A DNA stretch of 64,000 nt. It comes from Jackrogersella multiformis. Lineage: Eukaryota; Ascomycota; Sordariomycetes; Xylariales; Hypoxylaceae. The stretch spans positions 2,108,001-2,172,000 of the forward strand of contig CADCXD010000005.1 of the NCBI GenBank assembly GCA_902806575.1. The letters run 5' to 3'. Below, one piece after another: positions 1-11,199 of this stretch (position 1 is its first letter; each line of letters opens with the position of its first letter). The notes beneath the pieces are model-generated. The model was not told where the DNA came from, did no database searches, and worked only from the letters and a program-made list of their open reading frames with translations. The position numbers and the translations under genes were made by a program.

Positions 1-4
1 ATAG

Positions 5-2026
5 CTTACCTCGAGGGTCCGGTATCGTGACAAGAAGACCCCTAATCCTGCAACTAATCAACCGACCTGGGACGGGCCAAACAAACGGAGCTAATGAAGA
101 AATCACCAATTCTACCGACAAGGCAGCCAACGAAGACGAGTGGGGAGAGTTTTTGCACATTCCTGGTCAGAAGTTCTACGACTTTAACAAAATCCGAGAT
201 GAGATCAGTAGGGAGACTGAGGCTAAGGTCGGCCGCAACGCCAATATCTCTCCCGCCCCCATCAACCTGAGAGTTTACTCCCCCAACGTCTTGACCTTGA
301 CGCTGGTTGACTTGCCTGGTCTGACAAAAGTCCCCGTCGGAGACCAACCGAGGGATATCGAACGGCAAATTAAAGATATGGTCCTCAAACACATCCAAAA
401 GGCGAACGCCATCATCTTAGCTGTCACCTCTGCCAACACCGATTTGGCTAATTCCGATGGCCTCAAGCTTGCCAGAGAGGTAGATCCTGAAGGGCAGAGA
501 ACCATCGGTGTTTTGACCAAGGTAGATCTGATGGACGAGGGTACAGATGTCGTTGAGATTCTTGCTGGGCGCGTCATTCCGCTTCGACTTGGATATGTAC
601 CCGTTGTCAACAGAGGACAGCGGGATATCGACAACAAGAAGCCCATTTCGGCATCACTCGAATCGGAGAAGAACTTCTTCGAGAACCACAAGGCTTACCG
701 AAACAAGAGCACATATTGTGGTACTCCGTACCTGGCGAGAAAACTGAACCTGATTTTGATGATGCACATTAAGCAGACTCTGCCTGATATCAAGGCAAGA
801 ATTTCCAGTTCGTTGCAGAAGTACTCCGCAGAACTTGACAGTCTAGGTCCGTCGATGTTGGGAAACAGCGCGAACATCATCTTAAACATCATCACCGAGT
901 TCACAAACGAGTGGCGAACCGTTCTGGAGGGCAACAATGGCGAATTGTCCAGCACGGAGCTCTCTGGTGGCGCTCGAATTAGCTTCGTGTTCCACGAGCT
1001 GTATTCTAATGGCGTTAAGGCGGTCGACCCCTTCGACATTGTCAAGGACGTCGACATCAGAACGATACTGTACAACTCCTCTGGATCCTCTCCAGCACTT
1101 TTCGTCGGGACTACCGCTTTCGAGGTGATCGTCAAGCAGCAGATCAAGCGACTTGAGGAGCCTAGTCTTAAATGTGTCTCGCTCGTTTATGATGAGCTAG
1201 TGCGCATTCTGACAGGGCTCCTTACCAAAGCATTATACAGGAGATATCCACAACTTAAGGAGAAGTTCCACAACGTAGTTATCAGCTTCTTCAAGAAGTC
1301 TATGGAGCCTACCAACAAGCTTGTGAGGGATCTTGTCTCCATGGAGTCTTGCTACATCAATACGGCTCATCCTGACTTCCTTAATGGGCATCGAGCAATG
1401 GCCATAGTAAACGAGCGGTATAACGGGGCAAAGCCTGTCCAAGTTGACCCTAAGACCGGGAAACCTTTGCCGGCATCAGCTACTACTCCGGCTCGCGCTG
1501 CTAGTCCCTCGATGGATGGCAACCTGGACAACAACGCGGGCTTTTTCGGAAGTTTCTTCGCTGCCAAGAATAAGAAGAAGGCTGCCGCCATGGAGGCTCC
1601 TCCTCCGACACTCAGGGCTTCTGGAACCCTGTCTGAGAGGGAGAACATTGAAGTTGAAGTTATCAGTAAGTTCAGTAAAAAGAACTGCCCGAGGCGTTAT
1701 GCTAACAAATTATCGTAGAGCTACTAATTGCCTCGTACTTCAACATTGTCAAGAGGACCATGATTGACATGGTCCCTAAGGCTATCATGCTAAACCTTGT
1801 CCAGTAGGTGTATTTTTTCAGCCCGGTACATTAACAAGTTGCTAATTCGAATTGTAGGTTTACGAAGGATGAGATGCAACGAGAGCTGTTAGAGAACATG
1901 TATCGCAATGATACTCTAGATGATCTGCTGAAGGAGAGCGACTACACTACCCGCAGGCGAAAGGAATGCCAGCAAATGGTCGAATCACTTGGTAAGGCCA
2001 GCGAGATTGTCAGCCAAGTTCAGTAG
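5..2026 (+). CDS. VPS1: Vacuolar sorting dynamin-like GTPase, 5' end outside window
   Basis: Large dynamin-family GTPase that pinches membranes in vacuolar and endosomal sorting and in peroxisome fission. The visible part starts at a probable acceptor (ATAG at 1-4), with exons 5-1665, 1719-1803 and 1858-2026, giving about 637 residues. The first residues read LPRGSGIVTRRP, the stretch that follows the P-loop in this family, so about 60 N-terminal residues including GKS lie outside the window. The G3 motif DLPGL is near nt 310 and the G4 motif TKVD near nt 517. The stalk includes MESCYINTAHPDF and NERYNGAKPVQVDPKTGKP, which favour Vps1 over Dnm1. There is no PH domain. The GTPase effector domain occupies the last two exons and ends ASEIVSQVQ. 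Family assignment is secure; Vps1 rather than Dnm1 is a motif-based judgement. Confidence 0.92.
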
Positions 2027-3663
2027 TGTATGGGATCAGTAATGGCCTTTGGAGTCGGATATTCTGGTCGGATATGTAGGATGGCTTCGGCGCCGAGCGA
2101 TGAAGAAGCATGTTGAGCCATCGTCGACTGCGATGCTTGTTGGTAGTAGGAATTGGGTTTTGTTGAGTACGCCCGCCCCCTTTTCATCCATTTTAAGGAA
2201 CCCCTTTAGTCATGTCATACCCAAACCCCTTAGACACGTCGGTAGATGAGATTAGGAGTCACGAAATACGGAATAGTTAATGTACCTAAGATGAAAACTT
2301 GCCTGTCTCTCGACGTTTTGACGGGGTTTCGAGCTGTGTGATGTCTATCTTCCAGATCTAGTTTCGAGGATTAATGGGCTGCAGCATATAGGAGTATAAA
2401 TTGAGGTCCTCGGTGACAAGTATGGTCTTATATCGTCCAGGATAATGCTCACCGACAAGGTGTCAAGTATCATCTAATAATTTGTAATCATGGCCCCCTA
2501 CTTACCTCTACAGCCTCGTCTCGGTTAAGGGCTACGTGGTGAGAAAATGAGAGCATGTATTCGGCGAGACCGGGTCACCGCTTCCTACAACCTCGACCCT
2601 CGGGACGATGAATCCGATGCGCGAGGATGTTCCCGCGCAGAACCAAGGATATCAGATCGCTAAAGGCAATTGTCGCCGCGCGGGCAGCATCTACACCCCA
2701 AGCAAACCGCCCTTGCGATATGATATCTGATATGTCCGGCACTCGTTACCCGAAGCACCGCACTCCATCCCGCGTGGGCTGTCGCACCCCGTCCTTGCTG
2801 ACATGGGGAGTAGGTAGCCGGAATCGCGGCTCGCCTGTCACGGCCCGAACGCAGGATGTAGGAGGCTGAGATAAGATATATGAGATCTGACGGGCTATTT
2901 TAAGGAGCTGAGGGCGTGGGAATAGGTAGGCCGATTGGCGTGGAGGACGTCAAGGGGAAGACGGAGTAAGAAAAAGGGGCTTGGTCTAGCCCGTTCCCCC
3001 TACCTTATATATCTAGATAGGTACGAATTAAGACGCCACTTTAAAAAAAAACCCGGCGGTTTTGACCCTAAAACGATGGCTCATGCCGTAGCCCCAGTAT
3101 CGGGCCCGGACGTGATTGGAAGACTGGCAGGGGAAAGGTGAAAAAGAAGGGTTGGCCGTGGTGGGAATAGGCGGGCCGCATTACTTTTTTGGGGGCCGCG
3201 TTTTAATGTGTAAGCACGAGCACGCACACCGAGCACGTATTTATCTAACCCGGTACTTCCCAACCCCTGAAAGAAAAAAAAATTAAAGCGCTGCTGCATG
3301 GATGGCGGACGAGATGGCGGTCAAGCAGGAGCCGCGGCGGTAGCTCGCTTTTCCTTTTACATAACCAAGGGCCCAGGGAAGCATAACCGTCGAAGGGCAG
3401 GAGGATATCTACGTGTACATGACGAGTCATGTACATAACTTATGTATCCGTCGAAGCGGTGACACAAGAGACAGCAGATGGTGTGATTTCCGACTTGGAA
3501 AAGAAAATTCACAAAATTTGATGAAATAATATAAAATAATAATAATAATGCGTGGGCTTATTGGCCGGCTGGAGGAAAGCATATACATACTGTAGAGGGT
3601 CCTGATCTCATTCTCGGCCGTTCTCGCCTGGAAAATCTCTAAACTCGCGGATCGACTGATAGT
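2027..3663. other. Intergenic, no gene seen
   Basis: This is the VPS1 3' flank. The only ORFs are short (66-80 codons), have no recognisable motif and show no consistent splice pattern. Nothing supportable is seen. Confidence 0.6.
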
Positions 3664-3672
3664 TATATAAAT
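3664..3672 (+). promoter_or_regulatory. TATA-like box upstream of a 25-codon ORF
   Basis: TATATAAAT lies about 155 bp before an ATG in good context (CAACCATGG at 3823-3831), with a pyrimidine-containing leader between. The arrangement resembles an ordinary fungal promoter, but only a tiny ORF follows. Confidence 0.4.
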
Positions 3673-3826
3673 CTTCGCATCCTAGGTGTGAGCTTTTCGA
3701 GGGCTCGTTCGTTCATCTCACCAGCATCCCGAAGAGCTTCTCCACGCCTCGAAAAGGATAGTCCGACTGAGCCCGTCTTAATTATATTTTTACTCTTCGT
3801 AGCGGGTCTTCTCGACAACATCAACC

Positions 3827-3904
3827 ATGGCAGACAAGTCTAGAAGCGACCCCCCGTCTCCTCCACCTCCACCGCCGCCAAGTCCAAGCAGGATACCATC
3901 CTGA
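3827..3904 (+). CDS. Tiny proline-rich ORF, possible gene remnant or first exon
   Basis: A 25-codon ORF starts in a strong context and encodes MADKSRSD followed by a Pro/Ser run ending SRIPS. No donor site that would extend it into a longer reading frame was found downstream. It could be the 5' remnant of a deleted gene, a short peptide, or the leader ORF of a noncoding transcript. No homology is recognised. Support comes from the TATA-like box and start context only. Confidence 0.25.
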   Translation: MADKSRSDPPSPPPPPPPSPSRIPS

Positions 3905-4285
3905 ATAGGCGTATAAATTAGCGATGGGTGTTTAGAATCATCTCGGGCCTCTTTGATGTGAGATTCTTGTTCCTCGCGGCAACGTTGGATTAGACGAACT
4001 TATAGCTGTTGCCATGAAGCTAGTTCCTTTGGTCTCTCAGACTAGGTTGCGTAGACAAAAAGGACCTAGAGGATATGCTCGAAGGCGGTTAAAATATGAA
4101 TATGGAAAGAGCCAGGTTTTCGACTAGCTTGATAATGGTAGTCGGTGGGGTCTAGACCAGGGTTCTCGAATGTGGCGAGGGTTTTATTGGGAGGGCTTCT
4201 GAAGGTTAAAAGGGATAAGGCGTTGAGAGGACGTGGTTGAGATGGCATATACTTCGACCTATATTTATTCTTGTGGCATTGCCGC

Positions 4286-5537
4286 CTATAGCTTCGACTT
4301 AGGCTTCAACACGACACCTCCATTTTTGATATCAAAATTCTGTCCTTTCGTCCAGCCAAACCAATTCCTCAAAGCGTCTTCACATCCTTGGCCCGGAGAA
4401 AGAAGCTGGCCAGTGTAGCCGCCTCCGGGCACTCCGGGACCTTGACCATGGATAGCTGGGTCGGTACCCTTCTCGTCAATGGCTAAACAGGGAGTTTCGC
4501 GCAATGTCACTGCTGGACGTTGGTCACCCTCACGGCCGGCATCCGTTTCCAATTCGGAATATTCTAGTACGGGCGTACAGCAAGCGTCTGTGCCGTCGAA
4601 GATCTCTTCCCACTCCGAACGTAATTTTGACTTAAAAACAGCCTCGAATGTCCGTTTCATTTCCGGCCAGGTTTCTCGGTTAAGACGCCGCTTTTCCCAG
4701 TCTTGGTTACCTAAGCCTAGACCTTTGACTAAGGCTGCATAAAATTGTGGCTCTAAAGCACCCACAGCCATATACTTCCCATCCTTGGTCTCATATGTAT
4801 CATAATATGGGCAGCCTCCATCTAGTACATTCTCACCGCGAGGATGGTCACCGAATGGTGTTTTCAAACTCTGCCGAGAAAAGGTCGCCAAGTAGCTAGA
4901 ACCATCTATCATATTTGCCTCGACAACTTGTCCTTTTCCTGATTCCTCTCTAGCTATGACAGCGAGTAGGATACCTTGGAATAGTATAGCACCTCCGCCA
5001 GCGAAGTCTAGGAGGTTCATGGGCGGGTGGGGCTTTTCACCGCTTCTGCCCAGTAGGGAAAGTAGCCCAGACACGGCAAGGTAATTGATATCATGGCCAG
5101 CCATCAATGCATAATGACCATCTCGGCGGAAGCCTGTCATACGGCCGTAGATCAAGCGAGGATTGATGGCGCACAAGACATCCGGGCCAATTCCGAGCTT
5201 TTCCAACACTCCCGGGCGGAACGGATCGATTATTATATCGGCACTTTTAGCTAATTCTTTGATAATCCCAATACCATCTAGCGATTTCAGGTCGACTACT
5301 ATGGAAGACTTGTGTCTCGTGAGCATGTCATTTGGGACCGCTTGAGAGCCATCCGTGTGACGATCAATCCGAAGGACCTTCGCGCCGGCATCAGCAAGAA
5401 GTAATCCAGCAAAAGGTCCTAATTCTATGTTAGAAGAAATGGGCTCTATAATCTTTTTCAACAAAGTACGACCTACCAGGTGCGAGCCCGGCAAATTCAA
5501 GAACCTTGAGCCCCTGAAGCGGTGGCTGTCCAACCAT
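4286..5537 (-). CDS. Peroxisomal CaiB/BaiF family CoA-transferase (alpha-methylacyl-CoA racemase type)
   Basis: Class III CoA-transferase/AMACR family protein of 397 residues, expected to racemise 2-methylacyl-CoA esters before beta-oxidation or to transfer CoA. Exon 1 (5477-5537) begins MVGQPPLQGLKVLEFAGLAP. A 58-bp intron (5419-5476) separates it from exon 2 (4286-5418), which resumes GPFAGLLLADAGA, the conserved N-terminal CoA-binding segment. AGHDINYLA contains the catalytic-His region of racemases and MNLLDFAGGG the region of the catalytic Asp. The last three residues are SKL, a canonical PTS1, which predicts a peroxisomal matrix location. Starting at the ATG at 5537 restores the family N-terminus. 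The specific substrate cannot be told from sequence. Confidence 0.9.
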
Positions 5538-5819
5538 CCTTTAGAGAGCCAATGTTGAAATCTGGCAAAGAATTTGATTGTGATATCACGTACTAGATGG
5601 GCTTCTCAATTCTCAAAATAAAAATATAAAAAATACATAGAGATTACATTTTGAGGACGTGATGCCAGGCATTTTAGTGATAGATGGATAGAATAGCATG
5701 CGCCGGACGGTGAGTGTTCTGGGCGTGTTTAGGGAAACGCGGAGAGCCGAGGCTTCTCTCGGATCACAGTGCGACATACATATTTGAAGTTATACTTAGC
5801 ACTGTCGTAAAAATACCCC

Positions 5820-6662
5820 TTAACTTTTTCCTGAGCTTTTCTTCTTGTTCGGGTTTTCGGAAACTAGACCGGCTTTAACGAACGAGTCTCTCGCGGTTTG
5901 ATTGATCAGAGCAAAACGCCGTGGCCCCAGCTTATGACCGCCATACCAGCGGGTGACAATCACCATGACATTCCAGAGGTCCATCAATTGCATGAGATGT
6001 AGCAAACGGCTTCCAGCAGCAGTCTCGCCGTCATCGTTACAATCTTGGAATGTGGTGTTATTCGCCCCCTTGATACGCCACGCTGTAATATTATGCGTGG
6101 CGGTTCGGACTTTCTTGTCGCTGGAGAGGAGATGTTGAACAAACGCCTCTGCTTCTTCAGTTGACGAGACAGGGGCGCACCGGGCGACAAAGGTCGATCT
6201 CAACTCAATAAAAGGGTCTGATATAATCCAGGGGGGCACCGGCAAACTAGACTCATTTGAATTCACTATGGCTTTGCTTGTAGGTAAAGCCTCCGCAGCA
6301 TCTTCAGGTATAACCTCTCCATCTTGGGGTTCTTCCGGGGCTGAGGACTCCAGAAGCCGGTTCAACTCTTCTATTGCATCAAAAAGGCAGACAGCCCCTG
6401 GTTGGTAAGCAGTGCTCAACGCCTGGATGAACAAGGATAACTCCCGGGCCGCATCACCACGCCTCCCATGTTCGCCGGTACTATTAGTACCAAGCACAGC
6501 AGGAGGCACTGCAGGATAGGTAGGAGGGAAATCGATACGGAGAGAGGACGTGTCTCCAGGCGGTGTTAGGACATACACATTAGGGTCGACCGTGGAAACC
6601 AAGCAACCATCGCCGTAGATTGAGTTGATCGCCTCGATCTCATCTCGAAGCTCTTCAGACAT
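5820..6662 (-). CDS. YIH1: RWD plus IMPACT-domain protein, Gcn2 inhibitor type
   Basis: Single-exon protein of 280 residues. Residues 1-110 are an RWD domain (LRDEIEAINSIYGDG, then FPPTYPAVPP), which in Yih1/IMPACT binds Gcn1. Residues about 165-280 are the UPF0029/IMPACT fold (TATHNITAWRI, GSRLLHLM, VMVIVTRWYGGHKLGPRRF). The established role is competition with Gcn2 for Gcn1, which damps the amino-acid starvation response. I chose the ATG at 6662 (MSEELRDEIEAIN) because it sits where family members start; an in-frame ATG 25 codons upstream (6737) is a less likely alternative. It is divergent from PPT1 with a 755-bp shared upstream region. Confidence 0.9.
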   Translation of the reverse strand: MSEELRDEIEAINSIYGDGCLVSTVDPNVYVLTPPGDTSSLRIDFPPTYPAVPPAVLGTNSTGEHGRRGDAARELSLFIQALSTAYQPGAVCLFDAIEELNRLLESSAPEEPQDGEVIPEDAAEALPTSKAIVNSNESSLPVPPWIISDPFIELRSTFVARCAPVSSTEEAEAFVQHLLSSDKKVRTATHNITAWRIKGANNTTFQDCNDDGETAAGSRLLHLMQLMDLWNVMVIVTRWYGGHKLGPRRFALINQTARDSFVKAGLVSENPNKKKSSGKS

Positions 6663-7417
6663 TGTTATGTTCTTTTTGTCTATAGGGCTTCTGTCCTTCA
6701 AACTTAGAGGTGGATGACGAGGTTTGATGTGGGCCAAGTCTTCTCTGCTTCATATGAAGTAAAGAAAGGAAGGGAAAGAGATGGTCCGGATAAGTACACT
6801 AGGTAGCTTTAGAAGAGTGTTGTCCAATAAATAAAAGTAATAGACATTGGATAAGGCGTGAAATTCAGATGAGAAGAATTATGTACATTCTGATGGATAC
6901 CTATGTACCTAGGTACCTAGCCTAAGGTACCCAAGTACGTTCTGAAGACACCCCACTGCCGTGAACGAATGATACTACATATATAGCGCTTTCCTTACAT
7001 GTATTAGTGCATGCAAGGAACGGAGTATTTGATAAGACACTTTAACTTTATTCATCACTTGCAGGGGCCCACTTGTTGCTTCTACACTAGCGGTAGATTC
7101 GTGGAAGGATTCAGAACCCCACGGCCGTTCACCCCTCCACACATTTCAATGTCGTAAGCTCCGAGTGCCGACCGACGTCTTTTCTCAACCGCCGCATTGA
7201 GTAACTACAACCTAGTTCACAATCCTCAGCTTCCCGAGGTGACTTTTGAATCTCAGGCTGCCTTCCTTCTTCTTGTTATTTTCAACATTGTTTTCAAAAC
7301 TCTACCTACGTTACATATAATCTCTATATCGCCTCTCCACTCTTCCAGTTTACCTACCTCTAGCATTATTCACGCATTATTCGTGACCTTCCGACATCAT
7401 CACGTAAGCCTTCGAGG
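6663..7417. promoter_or_regulatory. Shared upstream region of YIH1 and PPT1
   Basis: Divergent intergenic region. It carries a palindromic GTACCTAGGTACCTAG motif at 6905-6920 and CT-rich sequence shortly before the PPT1 start. No ORF of substance is seen. Confidence 0.5.
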
Positions 7418-9188
7418 ATGGCATCTGCCATAGAGCAGGCCACGGCCTACAAGAATGACGGTAACAAAGCTTTTGCAGCGCACGATTGGCTTAAGGCCAT
7501 CGATCTCTACTCTAAGGCCATCGAATTAAACGACAAAGAGCCGACATATTTCACGAATAGAGCTCAAGTCCGTGGTACCTTCATATTCCGCTTTAAACGC
7601 TCGCGTGACTAACTGGATTCCGAATCTTAGGCCAATATTAAGTCGGAGGCTTATGGATATGCCATCGCTGATGCCACAAAGGCTATAGAGCTAAACCCGA
7701 GGCTCGTAAAGGTATGCTACTGTCCAACCTCTGCAGGTGCTCTTCGCAAATAACTAATCTAGCCAAAATATTAGGCCTATTTCCGTCGCGCTGTTGCCTA
7801 CGCCGCCATCCTCAAGCCGAAAGATGCAGCGAAGGATTTTAGGAAATGCGTTGAAATAGAACCGACGAACAAAGATGCTAAGCTTAAGCTAGCTGAGTGC
7901 CAGAAGATTGTGCGACAGCAAAATTTCTATGCTGCTATTGAAATTGGCGATGAGCCGTCCGCGGCCGAAGGTCTTGACATTGACTCGATCGCTATCGAGC
8001 CGGACTATGACGGTGTGGAACTCAAGGACCAGATGACACAAGAGTTCGTTGACGACATGATCGAAAGGTTCAAGAACGGCAAGAAGATTCACAAGAAATA
8101 CGTCTACCAAATCGTCATCGCGGTCAAGAATATCGTGTATGACGAGCCAACAATGGTAGAGATGAAGATTCCTGACGATGTGAAGCTCACAGTTTGCGGT
8201 GATACACACGGTTAGTCTATGGAAGTCGTGTGTACGGAACCAGAACTGACATTATTATAGGGCAGTACTTTGACTTGATGGAGCTCTTTAGGTTAAACGA
8301 CCGACCATCAGAGAAGCACTGGTATCTATTCAACGGAGACTTCGTAGATCGAGGTTCTTGGTCGACAGAAATCGCTCTATTATTGTACGCCTACAAATGG
8401 CTACGCCCCAATGGCATATTCTTAAACAGAGGCAACCACGAAACCGACGACATGAACAAAGTGTACGGGTTCGAAGGCGAGTGTAAGGCCAAGTATAACG
8501 AGAGGTATGTTTTTGCTTACATTTCAACCCTATTCGCGAATCCTAACCTAGTCTCAGGGTCTTCAAGCTGTTCTCCGAGAGCTTTTCTGCATTGCCACTA
8601 GCAACACTCATCGGTTCCAAGTATCTTGTCTTGCACGGTGGTCTGTTTTCAGACGATAACGTCACTCTGGACGACATTCGGAAGGTGGATAGGCATTCTC
8701 AGAGGCAGCCAGGCCAATCCGGTCTGATGATGGAGATGCTGTGGACAGATCCGCAGACGGCCCCTGGGCGAGGTCCCAGTAAGAGAGGTGTGGGTATGCA
8801 GTTTGGCCCAGACGTGACAAAGAGGTTCTGCGAGAAGAATGGACTGGATGCTATCATCCGAAGTCATGAGGTCCGTATGGATGGTTATCAAGAGGAACAC
8901 GATGGAAGGTGCATTACGGGTGAGTCATTTCTGTCAGCTATCAGGTCGATCTTCTCTGCTAACTCGCTTCAAGTCTTCTCGGCACCGAAGTATTGCGACC
9001 AGACCGAGAATCGGGGCGCATACATCAACATTGGTTCCGACTATAAGCTTCAATTCAACCAATTTGACGCCGTTCCTCATCCACCAATTCGGCCGATGGT
9101 AAGTTCTCTATCCCAGCTAAGACGAGAGACATGTTAGTCTAACCACTCTTAGGCGTATGCCAATAACTCGCTTATGTCGATGGCGTAA
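7418..9188 (+). CDS. PPT1: Serine/threonine protein phosphatase 5 with TPR domain
   Basis: PP5-type phosphatase of 477 residues in seven exons: 7418-7567, 7631-7711, 7775-8210, 8261-8504, 8558-8919, 8974-9098 and 9153-9188. Three TPR repeats occupy about residues 8-120 (KNDGNKAFAAHDWLKAIDLY, AIADATKAIELNP, AYFRRAVAYAAI); in PP5 they bind Hsp90 and hold the enzyme inactive. The PPP catalytic core has its metal and phosphate motifs GDTHG, GDFVDRG, RGNHE, LHGGLFS and IRSHE, and ends with SAPKYCDQTENRGA. All metal ligands appear intact. The first donor is a weak GTCCGT, but joining there restores RAQANIK of the TPR helix. The last exon encodes only AYANNSLMSMA. Confidence 0.95.
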
Positions 9189-9418
9189 AGGGCGAATTAA
9201 ACTATCATGCTTCCACTTATTGACCTTGAATCGAATGGTGGGGATAACATGGTATTCTTGCATATATGGCACATCATCGGCACGGAAGCATTGGCGTTGG
9301 AGGGGTATAGGGGAGGAAATGGAAATCTATACCATACTCGGGGTACCAATGAAAATGACTTTCCGGCTCGTTTTTGTCTCTTGACACGTGTGGATAATTT
9401 GGCTTGGATTTGGAAGTT

Positions 9419-9847
9419 TCAACCAGTCCAGAGCTTGTCTTCTCCGGCTCTGCCCACCAATGCTCCAAGCCAGTCAGAGCATCCTCGTATCCGAAGCGAA
9501 GAATGAATGCCGTCCTGGTACGAGCCTTGCCAAGCCGTAATAGCTGCCGAAAATGCTCCTAGATCATCCCGTGGTACTCTCAACCAGCAGTCCTTCCCTT
9601 CCACCTTGAGGATATCCAAAGGAATCCCAATACCTGTAGCACCTAAGAATTGCTTCAAGGCAGAAGTACAGTAGGATCGTACCTGGAGAGCATCGAGTTC
9701 TCCAACATGGGCCGAATCGCTGAAAAGCTCGAGATGTGCATAAGAACAGCGCGGCGCTCTGATCGTAGCCGCAACCAGTTCGTGGGATTTCTTCACCTTT
9801 GCCGGACCGGGTGTGCTCGCCATTGATGTATCGGCCTTTTCAGCCAT
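9419..9847 (-). CDS. POP8: Ribonuclease P/MRP subunit, POP8 type
   Basis: Single-exon protein of 142 residues matching the small Pop8-like subunit of nuclear RNase P and RNase MRP, which process pre-tRNA and pre-rRNA. Visible features are a polar N-terminal tail (residues 1-18), HELVAATIRAPRCSYAHLEL, then SYCTSALKQFLGATGIGIP and ILKVEGKDCWLRVPRDDL, a compact alpha/beta Alba-like layout. Identification rests on the overall pattern, not a catalytic motif. It converges with PPT1 (230-bp gap) and diverges from SPT4. Confidence 0.78.
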   Translation of the reverse strand: MAEKADTSMASTPGPAKVKKSHELVAATIRAPRCSYAHLELFSDSAHVGELDALQVRSYCTSALKQFLGATGIGIPLDILKVEGKDCWLRVPRDDLGAFSAAITAWQGSYQDGIHSSLRIRGCSDWLGALVGRAGEDKLWTG

Positions 9848-10269
9848 GCTGGTGTTTGACTGTTGCCGTGATTTTTGATGAGCTACCTAGGTCTACTAGT
9901 GTACCTGGTATGTAAAAGATAGGAAGGATTCGATGCATGTGGTTAAGACGTAGGTACCAGGTAGGTATCTCAAAGTTTAATTTGATGTATTGAGGTACTT
10001 GATGGTGCACAGGTCTTTTAATTGATCTGGGATCATTCTTATTGGTTCGAAGCTCGGGTACCCCACATGCTAGCGCATCCCAACCCTGGCTAGTACCTTG
10101 GTCGCGTCGTGCTGGTACTACTAAATCGCAAGGCCAGGAATTTACAATTTACTTTCATTAACTCTCACTTTTAAACTTCTTAACCTTCCCATAACACTCC
10201 ATTGTCATTCCGACGATAACTCACACAGCACCTCTCAAAGCGATTTCGTCACCAAATAAGACAGGCATT
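9848..10269. promoter_or_regulatory. Shared upstream region of POP8 and SPT4
   Basis: A 422-bp divergent intergenic region with several GTACCT-type motifs on the POP8 side (near 9883-9970) and a CT-rich leader before SPT4. No gene is seen. Confidence 0.5.
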
Positions 10270-10866
10270 ATGGCGTCGCAGGAGAGCCCTTTGAGTCGAA
10301 TGTACATTCCCACCAACCAGTGGCGCTATGCGCGAGCGTGTATGGTGTGCTCGATCATTATGGTACAGGCTGTAAGTGTCCCTTCCCTTACCTTTATTTC
10401 CTCCTCATCTTCCTCTACATATTGCTCCCCTTTCTCTTCATCTGAATCCCAATACAATTTAACTTCACGCAAAGCCTAACCAGCGGCGTGAACAACAGAA
10501 ATTCCGATCTGAGGGATGCCCGAACTGTCCGTTCCTCGAGCTGAAGGGCTCCCCCGAGCAGATCGAGAACTGCACCTCAAGCCAGTTCGAAAGCTGGCAT
10601 CTCGTCATCCAGCCTAGGGCATCTTGGTCTACAAAGTGGTTGCGTCTCACCGAATACGTGCCTGGCATCTATGCCATCAAGGTCAGCGGCTCCTTGCCCG
10701 ACGACGTGAAGCAGATGCTGCAGGACGACAACCATGCTGTGGTTCCGTAAGTACACCCTTTTTCTCACTCTTTATTTCCTTCTAAAGTAGTATATGGGTT
10801 TTTACGATACTAATCTACGATGTTTCTACGTACAGTCGCGACGGCAGCGCCCAAGATATCGATTAG
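10270..10866 (+). CDS. SPT4: Transcription elongation factor Spt4
   Basis: Spt4, the small zinc-binding partner of Spt5 in the DSIF complex that promotes RNA polymerase II processivity. Exons 10270-10371, 10484-10746 and 10836-10866 give 131 residues. The zinc ligands are in RACMVCSII and GCPNC, separated by an unusually polar ARREQQKFRSE segment. ASWSTKWLRLTEYVPGIYAI and VPRDGSAQDID are typical of filamentous-fungal Spt4. The TAG at 10864-10866 is where orthologues are expected to end. The same reading frame continues open downstream (see the next feature), which is odd. Confidence 0.92.
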
Positions 10867-11199
10867 AATTCGGACATGGGCCCTACGGAGGTAGTAGAGG
10901 AAGCAGCAGCTAAGAAGAAGCAACAGGAAAAGGAACGCAGGGCCAATCAGAATGCCAGGGCTAAGGCTATAGCCCAGGCGAAGCGCGCCCAAAAACTTGC
11001 TCTCCCCAGAAAGTCCAAGGGTGCGCGACAACAGGACGACCAGCAGCAGTAGTAGCAGCAGCCCGCTACTCCTAAGCACGAAGAAACCACTAAACCTACA
11101 CAGAAGGTTCTCCCCGCGCAGCCCGCCGAAGACCAGGAGACTTCCCCACTACAGCAGCAGCAGCCTTCAGAGAGCCAACAAGCTAGCTCCGACAACTAG
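10867..11199 (+). other. In-frame 3' extension of SPT4 interrupted only by TAG codons
   Basis: Directly after the SPT4 stop, the same frame runs to a TAG at 11197-11199. It is broken only by the SPT4 TAG itself and a TAG TAG pair at 11050-11055 that sits inside a run of CAG codons. It has 108 sense codons: a Lys/Ala/Gln/Glu-rich segment (VVEEAAAKKKQQEKERRANQ, then KAIAQAKRAQKLALPRKSK) and a Gln/Pro-rich segment. The composition looks like a charged helix plus disordered tail. It could be a recently truncated C-terminus, a readthrough product, a separate short ORF from the ATG at 10876, or 3' UTR that looks coding because of CAG/AAG repeats. Confidence 0.45.

Noticed and set aside
3827..3904. 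Reading the tiny Pro-rich ORF as the start of a normal multi-exon gene
   Set aside because: No in-frame donor before its stop and no downstream exon gives a recognisable protein, so it is listed only as a possible remnant.
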